Notes: generated by a model not told the origin, from the sequence alone. Positions 26,106 to 39,860 are shown, numbered from the stretch's first letter. The stretch is 64,000 bases of DNA from Cololabis saira (GCF_033807715.1 NC_084599.1:7391125-7455124); one strand, 5' to 3'. Numbers and translations: made by a program.

Positions 26106-29100
26106 ACAGTTAGTGACAGCAACAGCAACACTATGTCCTCTGTAGTTCCATGGCCCGATTATAATACATTAGTGGTGGGACATTTTGCTAAATAGTTCTT
26201 CCTGGCTTTACTAAGTAAAAAAGATGCTGCACTTAAGCGGATAAAAGCCCTGAGTGGGCAGATGTGTTGACACTGAGGCTGTTCTCCATCCACCCATCAT
26301 CGTTGTGAAGGCCTATACCTCACGGTTGAGCCTTGGATATCTCCACGGACATATGCAGCCGTCCTAGCTGAATGATGCCATACAGTCGCGGCGTATCATA
26401 GCTTAAATGGCCTCATCATTTCAGCAAATTCAACCAGTTTCCCTCTCTCTTTTTGTCAAGTGACAGGACAGCTGATGGCAGAGAAGCTCCGCTACCTTTC
26501 AAGTTTCAACCAGGCGCCGTCACATGCGACCGCACAACCAGGAAGAAAAAAAAAACCTGTCAGCAGTGATGTCAAAAGCTTCAATTTTTACAGAGCAATT
26601 AGGGGTTTCATCACAGCGGAGTGATGTCAGGATTCATTATGGCTCAGCAACAGCTAATTGCTTCAAGGTTAAAGTAACAGATCTGACGGCATTATATTCT
26701 AAGTGACAGACTGAGATTCTGGTGGTGTTTCACAGAGCACAGCTCTGACATTAAGAGAGTGTGCTCAGGAGGATGTAGGCTGAGAAGCAACTGAAAAGAT
26801 GGCACATTAGGATTGTTACTTGTTAAAGTAAAGCACCGACTCTCAAAGGAACACAGAGGGGTGGGAGTTGGGATGTGTCTCTGCAAGGCCAAACAAAGGT
26901 CAGCGTAACATCCACTTTTTTCAAGCACGCAGTTATTGACTGTTTGACCAACATGAAAAAGTAATGAAATATTCTTATTTCCAAACTTTGTACCTGTCAA
27001 AACTGACCACATCTGTAACATCAAATGGTCTAAAACAGATGTATGCAAAATATTCAGGGGTATCTACACAAGCCACCTTTTATCCCGACTTTCCAGATTT
27101 CAGCACCTTGTAAAGTCTGACATAATTTCTCTCCTTAAAAAAGAAAGGCAAAGATAAAAACTCATTTGGATTAGCGTGTCAGAGCAGATTACGCACATAT
27201 GCGATTTAAAGAAATCTAAATGGGCAAATGTTGCATATTCCTAAATAATAAAGTTAAACATGGCTGCAGTTTGCTGTTAGCTAGCGCTAGTTGGCCGAAT
27301 GATCAACAGAGTTCAACAGCTAGCACTTGGCTAATGAGGGGAAACCAAAATTAGATTTGCAACAAATACCCTTTCATGCATAAATCTCATCTCTTGTTTA
27401 TATCATTTATATGACTTTGACAACTTTAAGACATCTACAGAACATAAGCTCCGCTACAGACTTCTGTTTCAGCGTCAGTCTAGACGAAGCTAACACCCTT
27501 GCAGTCAAACCTTGTCACATCTTAATGGCCCTAAGTAGCAAGAGAAACTGAATGAATTTGAGTGAAATTAACTATGAACCAGGGCAACTGTGATGGAGAA
27601 CCACTGGAGTCTTTTCTTTTCAGGTGAGCGGTTGTTTACCCTTGCTTTTTTACTCCTCTTAAAGTACAATACCTGATCCTTTGAACCGATTGTTTGTTTA
27701 ACCGCTGCTGGGAATCGCGGCTCCCCGAGGTCTCAGTAAGTGTTGATCTAAGGTTGGATTTGAAAGAGCCTAATGAGGAACTCTTTGGGTAATTAGCGAT
27801 AGCTGGAATGCTTGTGGATAAATTGAGTTCTTCACCCTGTACGAGCGAGACGACAGGGAAGAGGAGAGTTGATGAAAGAATACAAAGACCAGAGTTTATG
27901 AACATTAGTATGTCAAGTTGGTCCGTACCTTTGCGTTTTGTTTTTTATCTCTTATTCTTTTTTAAGGCGTGTGTAATATTGATGTACTGGAACAATTAGC
28001 GGCGTGGTTCACCGGCAGGATGAGGTTGCTGCCGGAGAGGATCATCACCGTTGCTGGAGGAGCAGGAATGATGGCTAATGCCGCAGTAATTAGAGGAGGG
28101 GAGCCTAAAAGTGAAGTCCAGCAGGAAATGAGGAGGTGGCAGTGAGTCTGTGGGGAGGGAAAGCTGCCCCCCCTTCTGGGCTCACCGGGTTGTCAGTGCG
28201 AGACCACAAACAAGCGCTGTGCCCACTTCAGACAATCATGCAAGTTTGGACTGGTCTGGATCCACCAGCAGTTAATAATTCTGTGTTTGATGTTTGTCTC
28301 CACCGACCTGTCGGGAACGCCTCGACTAGCGCCGCGTTATCCCACGAGGCCGTGTTGGTCTTTTATAGTCAAGGAATAATCATTTGTTGTTAATTTTCAA
28401 ATCTTTCAAAGGTCAACAGTGTGCCGCTGCAGACTGAAGCTAACGCTCCGAAGTGATGCCCCCGTTTGATCCACGCTGGGATGGCTTTAACAAAGAACTT
28501 CTGCAGCGGTTAAACCATCCAAACAACATGCAGAACCTAATCTAATTTTCCTATGTGGCAAAGCAAGTGCAAGGCTGTAATTTCTATCATATTGATTGAT
28601 TTTTTGCTTTGAACCACAAGGATACAGAGTGGATGCTCAGTGGAAGTTGAGGCTCAGTGAATTACATTTGAAGGAAAAAGTCTATCCCCAAATCAGCTTT
28701 TTAAAGAGTGATGCTGAGAAGGCTGACAAGAATTCACCTGTTTTGTATAAGCGCAGGACTGGTGAGCAGGGAGATGGGATTTCCAGCACTGCATCTGGCA
28801 CGCTCACCGCTTGATCGCTGCAGAATTTGGACCAAAATGCAGCTGATTGCAGTTGTGTTTGGACATATTCCTCAACTGTCACCTCCCTGAAGAATAAAAT
28901 TACTCCAGCTGCACGTGTGGAAATGTCTGATCTCAATTATGTTCATGTGCATACAGAGTTCAGATCGTTGCAAATAGACGAGACAGGATTTTATCAGCAA
29001 GGGTGTCAGAATGAAGCACTGAAAAATATCTGCCCTCTCCACTGGCAGTTTGAAATAAACAGCCTTGCCAGGGACAAAACTGCTCTTTCTCCGCATTAAC

Positions 29101-29107
29101 TCTTGGT

Positions 29108-29134
29108 ATGTGTGTGTGTGTGTGTGTGTGTGTG
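29108..29134. repeat. (TG)n microsatellite
   Basis: About 13 TG units followed by CG and a T run. Confidence 0.85.
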
Positions 29135-32100
29135 CGTTTTTTTTAATAAGGTTATTTTCACCATATCTATTCAAAACAGCCACCCCCTCTAGTTGAAGCG
29201 ATTTGCTTTTCACAATGCCTCAGCTTAACCAGCTGGGTCAGGTCAAGTTGACTCAGACAAAAGGGACTTTAGTGTCTCTCCCAAAGCACAGAACTAAAGC
29301 AGCTCTCTGCAAGTGCAGCAAGTGTTTCACAAAGTCGTGGACTCAAATGTCCTGGCCGATCCGTTAGCTCTCTTCAAGCGAGCTTTAGCAAAAATGATCA
29401 ATATTTGGGACATTGTGGCGTCAGTTGATGTTGTTGTAGCAGAATCTGAACGTTAATAGTCGAACAGGTTAATTTTGCTGCTATTTTTATCCGCGCGTAA
29501 ATAGGACACAGGTCCCATTATAGCTCGCCTTGACATGAAAATATAAGTCTGAGTGAAGTTTTTAGACGATCATTTATTGATTTTCACTGATGTGAAGCCA
29601 TGATCAGACACATTTGCACGTTTTTGGCCCAAAGGAAATCGTGATTTTTAAAAGTACTCACAGATAAATAATGAATTCACTAATATTCACTAATCCACTC
29701 TTTCAAATTGCCAGTATTTCTGACTAATGGCATGTGAAACTTGAATATGTTTGGTTTCTGGCCTGATGGTGGAACAGATTAAAAAGCATAAAGACTTACA
29801 GTAAGAGTGGCAAAATATGTTTTCAGTTCATTTTTATTAAGTTTATTGGTATCGTGCCATTTAACAAAAAAACAGGTGCAATGTACTTTAAATGAATCCA
29901 TTTATTATTCCTTTCTATTCTGATTAAATCCAATCCATTTAAAAACATTTATAATCCAACTGACTACAATTCAGTGCAGTTCCAATTCATAAAATGGAAA
30001 TTTGTACTAATAATCACAAGAAAGAGTAAAAAAAGCCCAGATGAAGAACCCATTAGGTTGCATCAAATCTTCATATCGATTTCTGCTTATCAAGCAAACA
30101 TGAGGTGACAGTGGAAAGGAATGACTCCTTTATAAAAAGATTTTCAATAATGATCTAGTTATTTGTCAGATTAATTCATAGTGACAGGATAACTATTAGA
30201 TTTTACCCTAAGAGGATAAATGTCACCAGTTATTTCAACTTACACAGGCAGCGTCTTTAATTCTGTGACCTTTAGGTTCTTCACTTCACTGTTCACTGTC
30301 AGTTATTCATTCCTCTCAAATGACCGCAGTGAGGCCCAATTATAATCGAACATATGTGTGATAATAAGGAGATGATTGCGTGGTGTTTCGCGGTTCCTTG
30401 TTAGGAGCCGGCAGCCAAGTCTCCAGTGAAACCTACATCCTAGCTGGCCTGTACTGCAGATCCAGCCTGGAGCAACCGCTGGGATGTCAGACGTACAGAA
30501 TGTTAACTAAGGAACATTTAGATGTTTTGAACGATAGAATTTAAAGAGCATTCCCTGAATATCTGGGAGTCTGAGAATGTCTCTGTCCTCCATAGGCTCT
30601 GGATGTACACACATCAACGCCCTGGGGAATTCATATACAAAGGTCTGGCAGCGGCGTGCACAATGGCTGCATATAGCAGGAGATGAACATCTGATTTGTC
30701 ACATTTGAAACGCTAATGTTTAAACCAAAAGGAAGAGCGCACAGTAATGTGTTTATTCATCTGCATAAACACCACCTGTCCCGGCGCAGACAACTCCTCC
30801 AAGCAGTGAAAGTTTAGTGGCAGCCTGCACACGAGCCAATCAGTGGGGGCCCAGCTGTGGTTTCACCAACCCGTAGTGTTTTCAAGTGTCAGAAAGCGCT
30901 CTGAGTACTGTTGGTGGTGCTAGAGAGAGAACGCTTTCATTTCATGTCAACCGCCAGCGAGACGAATAGGCGACACAATAACACAAAGAAAACAGGGTGT
31001 GTTATCACGATTGACATCCAAAGGTAATTTATGCTGGCCCTTTATTTACGCATGCACCTTCCATATACAGACTGAGAGTTGCTCTTGAAGGCTAATTTGG
31101 AGCAGATTTGGCATATTGCAGGCCCTCGCTCCTTAAGAATTTCCATCATTTGTCTCAGATATGAGCAACGTGTTATCAAATTCCAGAACAGCATTGATCA
31201 CTTTGCTTTTTTACTTTTATTCCTATCATCTGTGGAACAGCTCCTCAGCGCCAAAGCTTTTGTTTGTTTGCTTTTTTTCCTCCTGATGTTGTTTTCTTTT
31301 ACTGATACTAGAACAATACTGTCAGTTTCTGTCTCCACTTCGTTCCAAAAGTGGAGTGTTCCTCAAATGGTATATGTAATGAAACGCGCACCTCTTCAGC
31401 GCCGAGGCGAGGGCAAAGCTTGTAGTTGGTTTTGATAGTTAAAGAAAGGATGGCATCCACAATCACAATAATTTAAGTAACCGAGCGAGTAGCATTGATA
31501 AATGAAACCAAGGTGCTGTCACATTTAGATCACATGAGAGAATTATTTATGTATATTTTTTCACGTCTGATTCTCAGAAGCGTGCTTTTTAGACAGAAGT
31601 CATGTGCTCCATTTGACAGAGGTATTATTCCTTATTTGATAAATACAACTCAATTATGTGTTGCTTTTGATGTAATTCAGCAATGGGGATATTTTTGTTC
31701 TTTAGTTATTTTTTTTCTCCCCCGCAGACAATTGTAGTTTAGATAATGGTCACTTCTTTCAAGTAGTCCACTTTCAAAAGAAGCTTTTAGAGGCAGAATT
31801 GTGGGTAAGTCTGCCGTCGCCACCAAAATCATACGACTGATCCACGAGGAAGAAAGGGCCAATTAGAGATCATTTGGCAGAGAAGCTTTTGATTGCTTTC
31901 ACTCTCGTATTATTTGGTCTTTTGTTGACCTTTGCTGAGAGCAAAGGCGGATTCTCTGACAACCAGGAGAGGTGCCGCCGCCACGTTGCTCTTTCATCTC
32001 GCATTGTGAGAGCACAAGTGCCTGTGTCTGCCAAGCACTTTCATCAACTTAATGCAACTGATACGGCCTGTTGTTATGAGCCTCTGGTTCAATTCAAAGC

Positions 32101-33279
32101 AGCCCACAGATGGACAGGGTTGTGGAGGCTTTTCTGCAGACCTCTGCTGCCAACAAGTACTATGGGGGTTAGAGGTATAGGAACAAGGAAGATGAGGGTC
32201 ATGGGACATGCAGACATCACTCAGACAACCTGTCTGCACAGCCATGCTGGTTCCTCTCTATCATCCCTCTACATCAATCTTTACAAGGAGTACACAGCAC
32301 ATCTCATATGAAATGTGGGTGATGGACCTTTGTTTAGTTCAAAGGTTCATACCTCTTTATTCTTAAGTCCCTTTGTAAAGTCCCTGGTCCCTGAAATATG
32401 TATAACTGTCCTTTTTATTCCAACCATCTGAGAGGGGAATCAAAACCAGAAGTTTCTGTGAGAATCAGCTTGAAACAGAGTGTCCATGAGGTGTCATCAT
32501 TTCACAAATGCCATTGTGACCTTCATACATGAGCTTGGACAGTAGTTTCAGCCGTAGCATCCTCTTTCATGCAAAGATGACCAATATTTAGCACATAATC
32601 TTATTCATTTGAAATCTTTTCATATTGATATGATACTATGAGACATTTACACTATTCATTTTAATACACTTATTTAGTTTTATCTTATTTTATGTTATAT
32701 GTTTTCCCTGTTAAGTAGCTAAATATGCAAGAAGCTGATAAAAAAAGCTGAAATGTAATATATCAGCAAATTAACGGAATCAGGCAGAATTATGAAGAAG
32801 TAGATGCCTGATAGATGAAATCTCAACATACTGTCATGTCCAAACACGAATCGCAGTAACCGCTATTACCTGCAACACACAACCTTACCTTTATTGTTGT
32901 TTTAAATCTCTTATAAGTAGCCTATCTCAGTCTGAAGCGTACTTTTTGCTAAAAAACAAAATAAGAACTTTTTCACCAGATTTTCCTCCATTTGTGTACT
33001 GTAAGTGATACTTTCTTGACCAAACTCCTAAAACCACAGCGTTATTGCAAGAACTAAGGTAGTTCAAGTGTTTTCAGGCAGGCAGCTTCAATTCTTTCTA
33101 GAGAAATGTAAAAACCATGGAGGCTACTTATCTGTCTCCCTTCACAAAGACATCAATGCAGTTGGATAAGCTAAGCTCGCACAGGTGCTTGGAATTGTTC
33201 ATATCCGGTGAATGTGATGAAATCAACAATCACATTTAAAGCCTCTGACAAACTGCTGGTGGGAATATCATTTCAAATG

Positions 33280-33552
33280 TGTCAGGATGAGGTTGGAGTA
33301 GGACCCAGATGCAGGAGAGAAGGAGGCAGGAGTTCCCAAAAACGTGTTTATTTTAACAAAACCAAAACGTTGCTGAGCAGGATACCAAAAACCAGAACGA
33401 GAACGTAAATCAAAAACAATGAAAAAATCGGACGTGGAAACACAGAGGGAGGAAACAGGACGGACCAGCAGGGAGCAGGGGAAAGACAAGACCAGATATA
33501 CACAAGGGTTAACGAGACACAGGTGCAGACAATTAGGGAACGTCAAACAAGA
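33280..33552 (-). mobile_element. Probable solo LTR, Ty3/Gypsy-like
   Basis: Read on the minus strand, the sequence runs from a CACCTGTGTCTCGTTAACCC-type start region through a TATAT-containing stretch. It then passes an AATAAA near the far third and ends CATCCTGACA. That organisation (promoter-like part, poly(A) signal, terminal TGACA) is what teleost Ty3/Gypsy LTRs show. No internal gag or pol frame adjoins it, so it would be a solo LTR. Exact ends and a target duplication could not be fixed. Confidence 0.45.
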
Positions 33553-33564
33553 ATCAAACAAAAA

Positions 33565-34053
33565 GGCTGCGTCCGAAATCCCATAATTCTACCCTAATGA
33601 GTAGCAAAAACAGTATGTGAGATTCTTTTAGTGCGTCCGAAACATTAGTACGTACTCAATAGTATCCGCTATCCATACTAATTCCGGAGAAATGTATTAG
33701 TGTGGATTGATGGACACTAGCTAAGCAGAGACTTCCCACGGTGTTTGGTTACTCTAATATTAAGTATAATATTATTTATATTAATATTATAATATTCATA
33801 TATAATAATATAATATAATGTCATCTTGTTTGGGCCAGGATAATCGGGAAAGAGTGGAGCCGTGCTGCTACTGCTGCTGTGACAGGAGTTGTTACCATGG
33901 TAAAAACTCCCCCTCCCAACGGCAGGAAAAGTCGTGTGCACTCTGAATAGTACGTCCTAATTAATGCATACTACTGATATTTACTCAAAACTGTGCCAAA
34001 CTTAAGTATACTTTTTGAGTATATACTGTTTAGTATGGCATTTCGGATGCACC
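33565..34053. mobile_element. Inverted-repeat element (GGCTGCGTCCGAAAT family)
   Basis: The left end GGCTGCGTCCGAAATCCCAT pairs with the complement of the right end, GGTGCATCCGAAATGCCAT, a near-perfect terminal inverted repeat. Repeated GTACT/AGTAT motifs lie inside both ends, as in a family I recall as abundant in teleosts. An AT-rich centre is at about 33750-33820. It has no transposase frame. It begins about a dozen bases after the solo LTR. Target duplication not visible; superfamily unresolved. Confidence 0.5.
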
Positions 34054-36935
34054 GATGGGCTTCAAAATAAAACAGGAAGTAACAAACCGTAACAAAATGT
34101 TAACTATCGTGCTGGCTAAGTATAAGTTTGTTGTGTTGCTCATAGACTGACGGCTTATAGTGAGGAGAGAACTAGCAGGGAGTCAACTTGTGTCTAGACC
34201 AGGAACCCGTGGCATCATGTACAGCCTAGGATACTTGTTTTCTTGAAGATGTTTCAACTCCCATCTGGAAGGCACCATCAACTGATTACCAGTATGCTAC
34301 CTACTAACACACCACAGCTAGCAGCCTCACTCCAGTGATGTTCACACTAGTCTCCCCTAAATCTGAAATGCAGTCGTCCATGATTACCAGCTTTTTTTGT
34401 TTCTATAATTTAATTCTCTCATTTTACAAAAAATGAAAAATCCAGTTTTGGCCAAGAAAAACCCACAAAACTGCTTCAGATTTTGTGATATTCTCAAGAA
34501 TATATTTCCATATATATGGGTGGTTTTCAAAATGATGTTTCAATAATATACAAGAAGATTAAATCAAATATAGTCATGAGAAGTTTCATCCTTCCAAATC
34601 ACGAGTAAAATTATTCAAAGTTTCAGTGCATAGTTTGTTGAAAATGGCTGCACTTAATTATTTATCACTAAGTTAAATGCACATTGTCTGACATGTCAGT
34701 CCCACGGAGTGGAGAGCTAGCCATGGCGTGCTAATCGCCAGCCAGAATTGGCATTGTAGTGCTGAAGCAGTTGTTGTTGCAGTGGGTTGATGAGTTATGT
34801 CACCAGGTTAAATAAGAAGTTGCGTTCTCATTTCCAACCAAACTTTCACTGTTTTGTTGATATAAGTAGGCTAAATTAAATTCAGTAGCTTCCCCTAAAA
34901 CGCCAACAAAGGAAGGAAGAGCTTTTTCAAACAAGGCCTCATCTCATGAAATAGAAAACAAATAAAAAGCTACACCTGTGTCACATAAGGCAACATTTTT
35001 TTTTATTGTTGATTTTTAATTGTATGTAAGGTTAAAGTATATTTACAGTTAATACATTGTAAATGTACTTTAACATTAACCATTTTAAGATCCTTTCAAT
35101 CCAGTGTAAACTGGCTCTTATAATCCAGAATGTGTCGAATCAACACATGAAATGCGTCTGGGGTTGTGGTGTGAAGGGCTGGCATTGGTACAGACTGGCT
35201 TTGTGAAGGATCTTGACAAAAAAAAAAAAACACCTTACTACTCGTTTTCATAGTGCTATTTGTAATTTAGCATAGCATATCATTTGAAAAATAACAAAAG
35301 TCTCCATTAAACACATCGCGAGGCACTTTCTAGGCACTAAAAGCTTTTTGTGGCATTAATGGAATTAAAATTAAGTAATTACAGGTTCATTAAAGGATAT
35401 TTTATTACAAGTGCTTGTTTTGAAAAGTAAATAAATAAAGTTAGCATGGTATTTACTTACTGTCTAAGGAATAATGAGTAATAGCAGAGTTAAAAAGAGG
35501 GGAAAAAACAAGTTGCATGGGACCCTTTGATATCAGTCCATGGATTAACATTTGGGCTATCCCCTCCTACCTACATTTGTAGTCCCTTTACAATTTTGAG
35601 GCCTTTCGGGCCGTGAACCTGCTAACAGTGTAGTAACACATTCTCCAACTATGTTGTTGAAGCACAAGTCAGAGTAGCTCTATTAAAAATCTGATATGAA
35701 ACAGCAATTATGTGATAATGTCTCTATCTGTTGTCGGTTCTATGAAGGAAATTTAATTGAGTGTTGGAGAAGCCCAGCAAAAGGACAGACAGAGACACAC
35801 AGCCCTCCAAGGCATGACATTGTTTTTGACTTGGCAAAGTGCTGAGCTCAACAGCAGACCACTAACAAGGAGACAACCGCCCCTGAAGGAAAGATGCACA
35901 CACAGAATGGCAGAATGACTCCTTAAACTGAAAGTGGTAAGCACTCGATGTCTAACACTGTGGTTAGTCACTCGGTCATAACAAAGGTCTGTGGGATGGA
36001 GATTTTCACTGATTCACTCACTCCTGCTTCATTTTATATTTGTAGTGTGGTTCAGCATAAACAATAAGATTTCTCTTGAATATCAATAATTTAGCTTTAG
36101 CTTGGAATTCATTTTCAAAGGACTCAGTCAGATGAGGAAAGACTGAATCAACTTACTTTTATCCAACACTGAGAACAAACCAATCTAAGGCATTGATGTT
36201 ATTTCTCTGCTTTGTTGTCTGAATCGTAGTGTTGATCCTCAAGACACAGTAGAGGTTTTGTTTTTATCTATGGATTAAGGAAGCATCGGCCTTTTTTTTT
36301 CAAATTGGGGAACATTCTCACTGGGGTCAAATAACAGATTAATAGGTCCAGTAATGAGCTCCCTGGAGTGTCCAAGTCTCTCCGACTTCCCCAACCTCCA
36401 TTAAGTCCTTTTATGATGGATGGTGCCAAACATCATTCACACATCTTGAAGAAAAATGACTTGGATGCCATTTGTGAGAAGGAGAAACATCAGCACTAGT
36501 GATATATTTTTCTTGTATGATGTTCTCTTTTATATCATTGTCATCTCTGCTTAAACTGTCACAACTGTCTCCTTTGTTTTGTTTTTGGTCTCCTTGCTGC
36601 GACAGCAATGTTAACATGCTACTAATGGTTTCTTGAAGGTTCTTTAAGAAACCAGGATGTTAGATCTGGTGAGTTTATATGCTTTGATTTATTTCCTTTG
36701 TGATGCGCCGACTTCACACGTCAAAATATGAATGAAAGACGTAAGGGTTGCATATTCTTTCTTTACAACAAACAATTTTCCACCAAATCAACACAAATCA
36801 GTCAAAGATGATTTTAAACAATCACATTGAGACCAGACTTCTGTTCGTCGACTGTTCTGTTCGTTGCACACTACATCTCCTCAGTGTTGCTTTCCTAGTC
36901 TTTGATAATTTTCCTCATTGGACATCAGCTGTTCT
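34054..36935. other. Intergenic, nothing recognised
   Basis: AT-rich gene-free DNA with a short A run near 35219-35230 and an interrupted T run near 36292-36300. No coding or mobile signature could be supported. Confidence 0.45.
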
Positions 36936-36939
36936 CCAC

Positions 36940-37830
36940 CTTCAGCCAAATTCACCACCTCCTCCAGCTGCCAGAAATGCACCTGTAAATACCCTTGCCT
37001 CTTTTTTCATTGATAATGGGGTGGATATGAGTAACTAAATCACTGAAAGCTCTGGGTGTGTCTCCCATCTCTGTTAACCATACATGTAGCAGTACTATCG
37101 TCCCACCGGACTGCTTTGACTCCATCTGACTCTTTCATCCAAACATGCAGCAGTCTTTGCCTGTGACACGTTTATTAACCTCTCTCGTTGCCTCTCCACA
37201 GGTGACTGTCCCCTGGCTTGCTGGGGCTCCTTCATTTGGCCATCTACACAACCTCACCGGGCAAAGTCACCCGCTTGCATGGGTTCTCGTGTCACTGCTA
37301 TGCAGACGATACCCCATTTTTACAGGTGCAGGCCATGGTTATCTCCTGCCTCTGTAATATCAATGCACTCCTGGCTGGTTCTTCCAGCTTGTGGTGGGAA
37401 ATCTTTACAGATGGTCCAGAGCACTGCAGAACATCTGGTTCTCAATTCACATAAAAGGGCTCGTGTCACTCCCTTAGTCATTATCCGGCACTGGCTACCA
37501 GTGGCAGTTTGCCTCCAATTTAAATCACTTCTGCTGTCCTGCAGAGTGATATCGGGGTCGGCTCCCACTTACTTCAACTCAGTCATACAGGCTTACACTT
37601 CAGGCCGCTCGTTGCTCTCGTAACAGGAATGCCGTCTGCCAGTGCCATCCCTATGCACGAGGCAATCTGGGTCCAGACAGTTCTCACAGACTGGACCACA
37701 CTGGTGGAATGACCTAGCAATTGCTAAAAGAGTAAAGGGCGCCCTCTGTATTTTCAAGAAGCTCTTGAAGACACACCTTTCCATCTTCACCCACTCTTCT
37801 AACTGCCTAACACAGAAACCCTGCGGAGAC
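36940..37830 (+). mobile_element. L2/Rex1-type LINE reverse transcriptase remnant
   Basis: Several frames together show the hallmarks of an L2/Rex1-like non-LTR reverse transcriptase. HCYADDT (catalytic YADD) lies near 37300. Downstream are VQSTAEHLV, HWLPV near 37488-37502, SGSAPTYFNSV, GPHWWNDL near 37695-37715 and a final FKKLLKTHL. The pieces lie in different frames with stops between them, so the copy is dead. The strand follows from the order catalytic motif, then thumb region. Confidence 0.7.
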
Positions 37831-38054
37831 ACTAACAGACGCTTGTTTATGTTGGGCACATTTAGGTAGGTTAATGAATGACATCCTGTGAATGAGGACT
37901 GAATGAGTGTTTTGTATTTGTGACATTACTTTACTTTATATATACTTCCATTAGCTACTATTATCAGGGAGCATGCCATAAACTTTTACTTCTTTTCAGA
38001 TTATATTTAGCTATATCTATCAATTAAGCCAAGATAAGATGTGTAAGATCTGAT
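37831..38054. other. Short spacer between two LINE remnants
   Basis: AT-rich; no motif recognised. It may be unrecognised LINE 3' sequence. Confidence 0.35.
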
Positions 38055-38623
38055 GCCTTAATGACATAAAGATCAGGATGACTGTTAATCCCCTGGGACT
38101 AAACTCATGTAAGACTGAAGTTGTTGGCTTTTGACCTAAGTACTTGAGAAATATAGTGTCTGATCAACTCTGGATGGCATGACTTTGGCATCTGGAATAC
38201 TGTGAGGAACCTTGGAGTTACTTTTGACCAGGATTTGTCCCTTAACTCACACATGAAACAAGTTTCTAGAGCTGTTTTCGCTCACCTTGTTAATATTGTA
38301 AATACAAGGAAATTATTATCTCAAAGTGACTCAAAAATAAAAATCCATAATTTTATTACTTCAAGGCCGGACTGCAGCAATTCATGATTAGTAGAAAAGG
38401 CCTAAACTGATGAACTGCCTCCAGCTGATCCAAAAAGCTGCAACCAGAGTTAGAATGAGGATAAGAAGGAAATATATTTCTCCAGTGTTAGCTTCCCTTT
38501 TTTGGCGTCCATTTAAATCTGGTACAGATTTAAAATTATTCTCCTCACATATAAAGCCCCTAACTGTCTGCCCCCATCTTACATTATCGAACTCATAGTT
38601 CCACATTTTCCCAACAGAACACC
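38055..38623 (+). mobile_element. Second L2-type LINE remnant
   Basis: Translation gives NSCKTEV, then VRNLGVTFDQDLSLNSHMKQ (about 38205-38262), LLSQSDSKIKIHNFITSR, LIQKAATRVRMR and ISPVLASLFW. These are the conserved post-catalytic segments of teleost L2-like reverse transcriptases, in the right order on the + strand. Stops and frame changes break it. It is cut off at 38623 where a TTAA-flanked MITE begins. Confidence 0.75.
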
Positions 38624-38887
38624 TTAAAGCAGCACAATGTAACTTTTCCACCTTAATATAATATTTCCAGAGTCATTGTGATGGTACATGAACTTGGTAA
38701 CATCAACAGGTTTATTGACACCTCTGTCATTGTCTGAGGTCTGGGGTTTGTATCACCTTCACTGGTACTATGTAACTTTGAGGTGCATGGTAGGAACCCT
38801 TCCACACTACTGGTAAAGCACAACCGCTTTTGTCCAAAGGAGCCGCCAAACTCAACAAAAGCTGAAAGTTACATTGTACTGCTTTAA
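38624..38887. mobile_element. TTAA-flanked MITE, copy A
   Basis: The terminal inverted repeat AGCAGCACAATGTAACTTT is flanked by TTAA at 38624-38627 and 38884-38887. It is about 85-90% alike along its length to copy B at 41901-42151. A TTAA target is known for piggyBac and Kolobok elements, but the termini do not fit either clearly. It interrupts the L2-type LINE before it. No coding capacity. Confidence 0.65.
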
Positions 38888-39206
38888 GGCTGATTTAAGG
38901 TTCTGCGTTACACCAACACAGAGCCTACGCCGTTGCCATGACGCCGTCTTGAACCCTTCGGACTTCTCCGTCACTTCAGTTAGCCGCGGTGCAATACCCC
39001 TCCAGAGCGCTAGTTGATACTTTGTTTAGCTTCTGTTTTTTTCCAGTCAGAGTGAATCAAAGAGATAAGGACAACTATTGTGCAAAAAAACAAAACAACC
39101 CCCCCCAAAAAAAATCACACACACATGAAGAAAGAGCACTGAAAGTTCACTACAGCTTCACGAACCCGAACCGGCAATGCGTTGCAATAATGTCATTGAT
39201 AGCGTT
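38887..39206 (-). mobile_element. Truncated inverted copy of the 15-kb MITE family
   Basis: The reverse complement matches the right-hand part of the element at 15041-15551. Shared landmarks include TATCAACTAGCGCTCTGG, GACGGAGAAGTCCGAAGG, GCACAATAGTTGTCCTTATC and the terminus CTGATTTAAGGTTCTGCG. Only one terminus is present (38887 side). The other end stops near 39206 inside LINE 3' sequence. Its end overlaps the closing TTAA of MITE copy A, giving a chain of back-to-back insertions. Confidence 0.65.
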
Positions 39207-39860
39207 GGAGTGAGGAGAGGTGCATCATGGGAGGTCCCCCAGCAGTCTAGGCCTATAACAGCATAACTAACAGATGTTTCAGGGCCCCTGAGCCTGCTTA
39301 ACTATAAGCTATATCTAAAAGTGACTTTTTAAGCTTAATCTTAAAGGTAGATAGGGAGTCTGGTTCCTGAACACAAACTGAGCTAGTTCCAGAGGAGAAC
39401 CTGAAGGTTCTACCTCTCAATCCACTTTTAGAAACTCTAGGAACCTCAAGTAAACCTGCCATCTACAAGCAAATAGCTATTTTTTTTTACAGGTAGTCAG
39501 GGAAAAGAAGCTGCAACTGGATAAGTAGGATGTCTCCTTCCCTATCCTCCTATGAGTCACTATGAGACAGGATGTCTCTAATTTTAACAATACTACGAAG
39601 GTGAAAGAAGGCGGTCCTAGAAAACTATTTAATAAGCGAATTGTACGACAGATTCAGGTCAAAAATAACTCCCAGGTTCCTAAATGTAGCACTAGAGGCC
39701 AAGGTGGTGGCCTCTAGAGTAAATAGATAGATGGACAATATGTCCCTGAAGCGCTCAGGTCCAAATACAACAACAACAGTTTGATCTGAATTTAGTTGCA
39801 GAAAACTGCATTGTATTTATTTCTTTTCTGTGGAATTTGCCAACTGAATTAAATTCTGAT
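39207..39860 (-). mobile_element. L2-type LINE remnant, minus strand
   Basis: On the minus strand the conserved segments read FRNLGVIFDLNLSYNSLIK, RTAFFHLRSIVKIRDILSHS and VQEPDSLSTFKIKLK. The run-out ends in a sequence complementary to CATCATGGGAGGTCCCCCAG near 39226-39245. These are the post-catalytic and 3' parts of a teleost L2-like LINE, in opposite orientation to the remnant at 38055. Stops are frequent. The upstream catalytic part is absent. Confidence 0.65.

Larger units (their letters stand above)
23236..33279. other. Gene-free downstream flank
   Basis: No coding region supported. It holds the microsatellites listed separately, a degenerate TTA/TAG array near 24074-24132 and a CpG-rich patch near 24425-24510. 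Stretches at about 27990-28120 and 31125-31270 are repeat-poor with TAAT cores and might be regulatory. The longest frame (31874-32311) has a hydrophobic signal-like start but opens at TTG and has no family resemblance. Confidence 0.45.

Noticed and set aside
31874..32311. 145-codon + frame with a signal-peptide-like start
   Set aside because: It opens at TTG, not ATG, has no recognisable domain after the hydrophobic stretch, no splice context, and lies in gene-free DNA.
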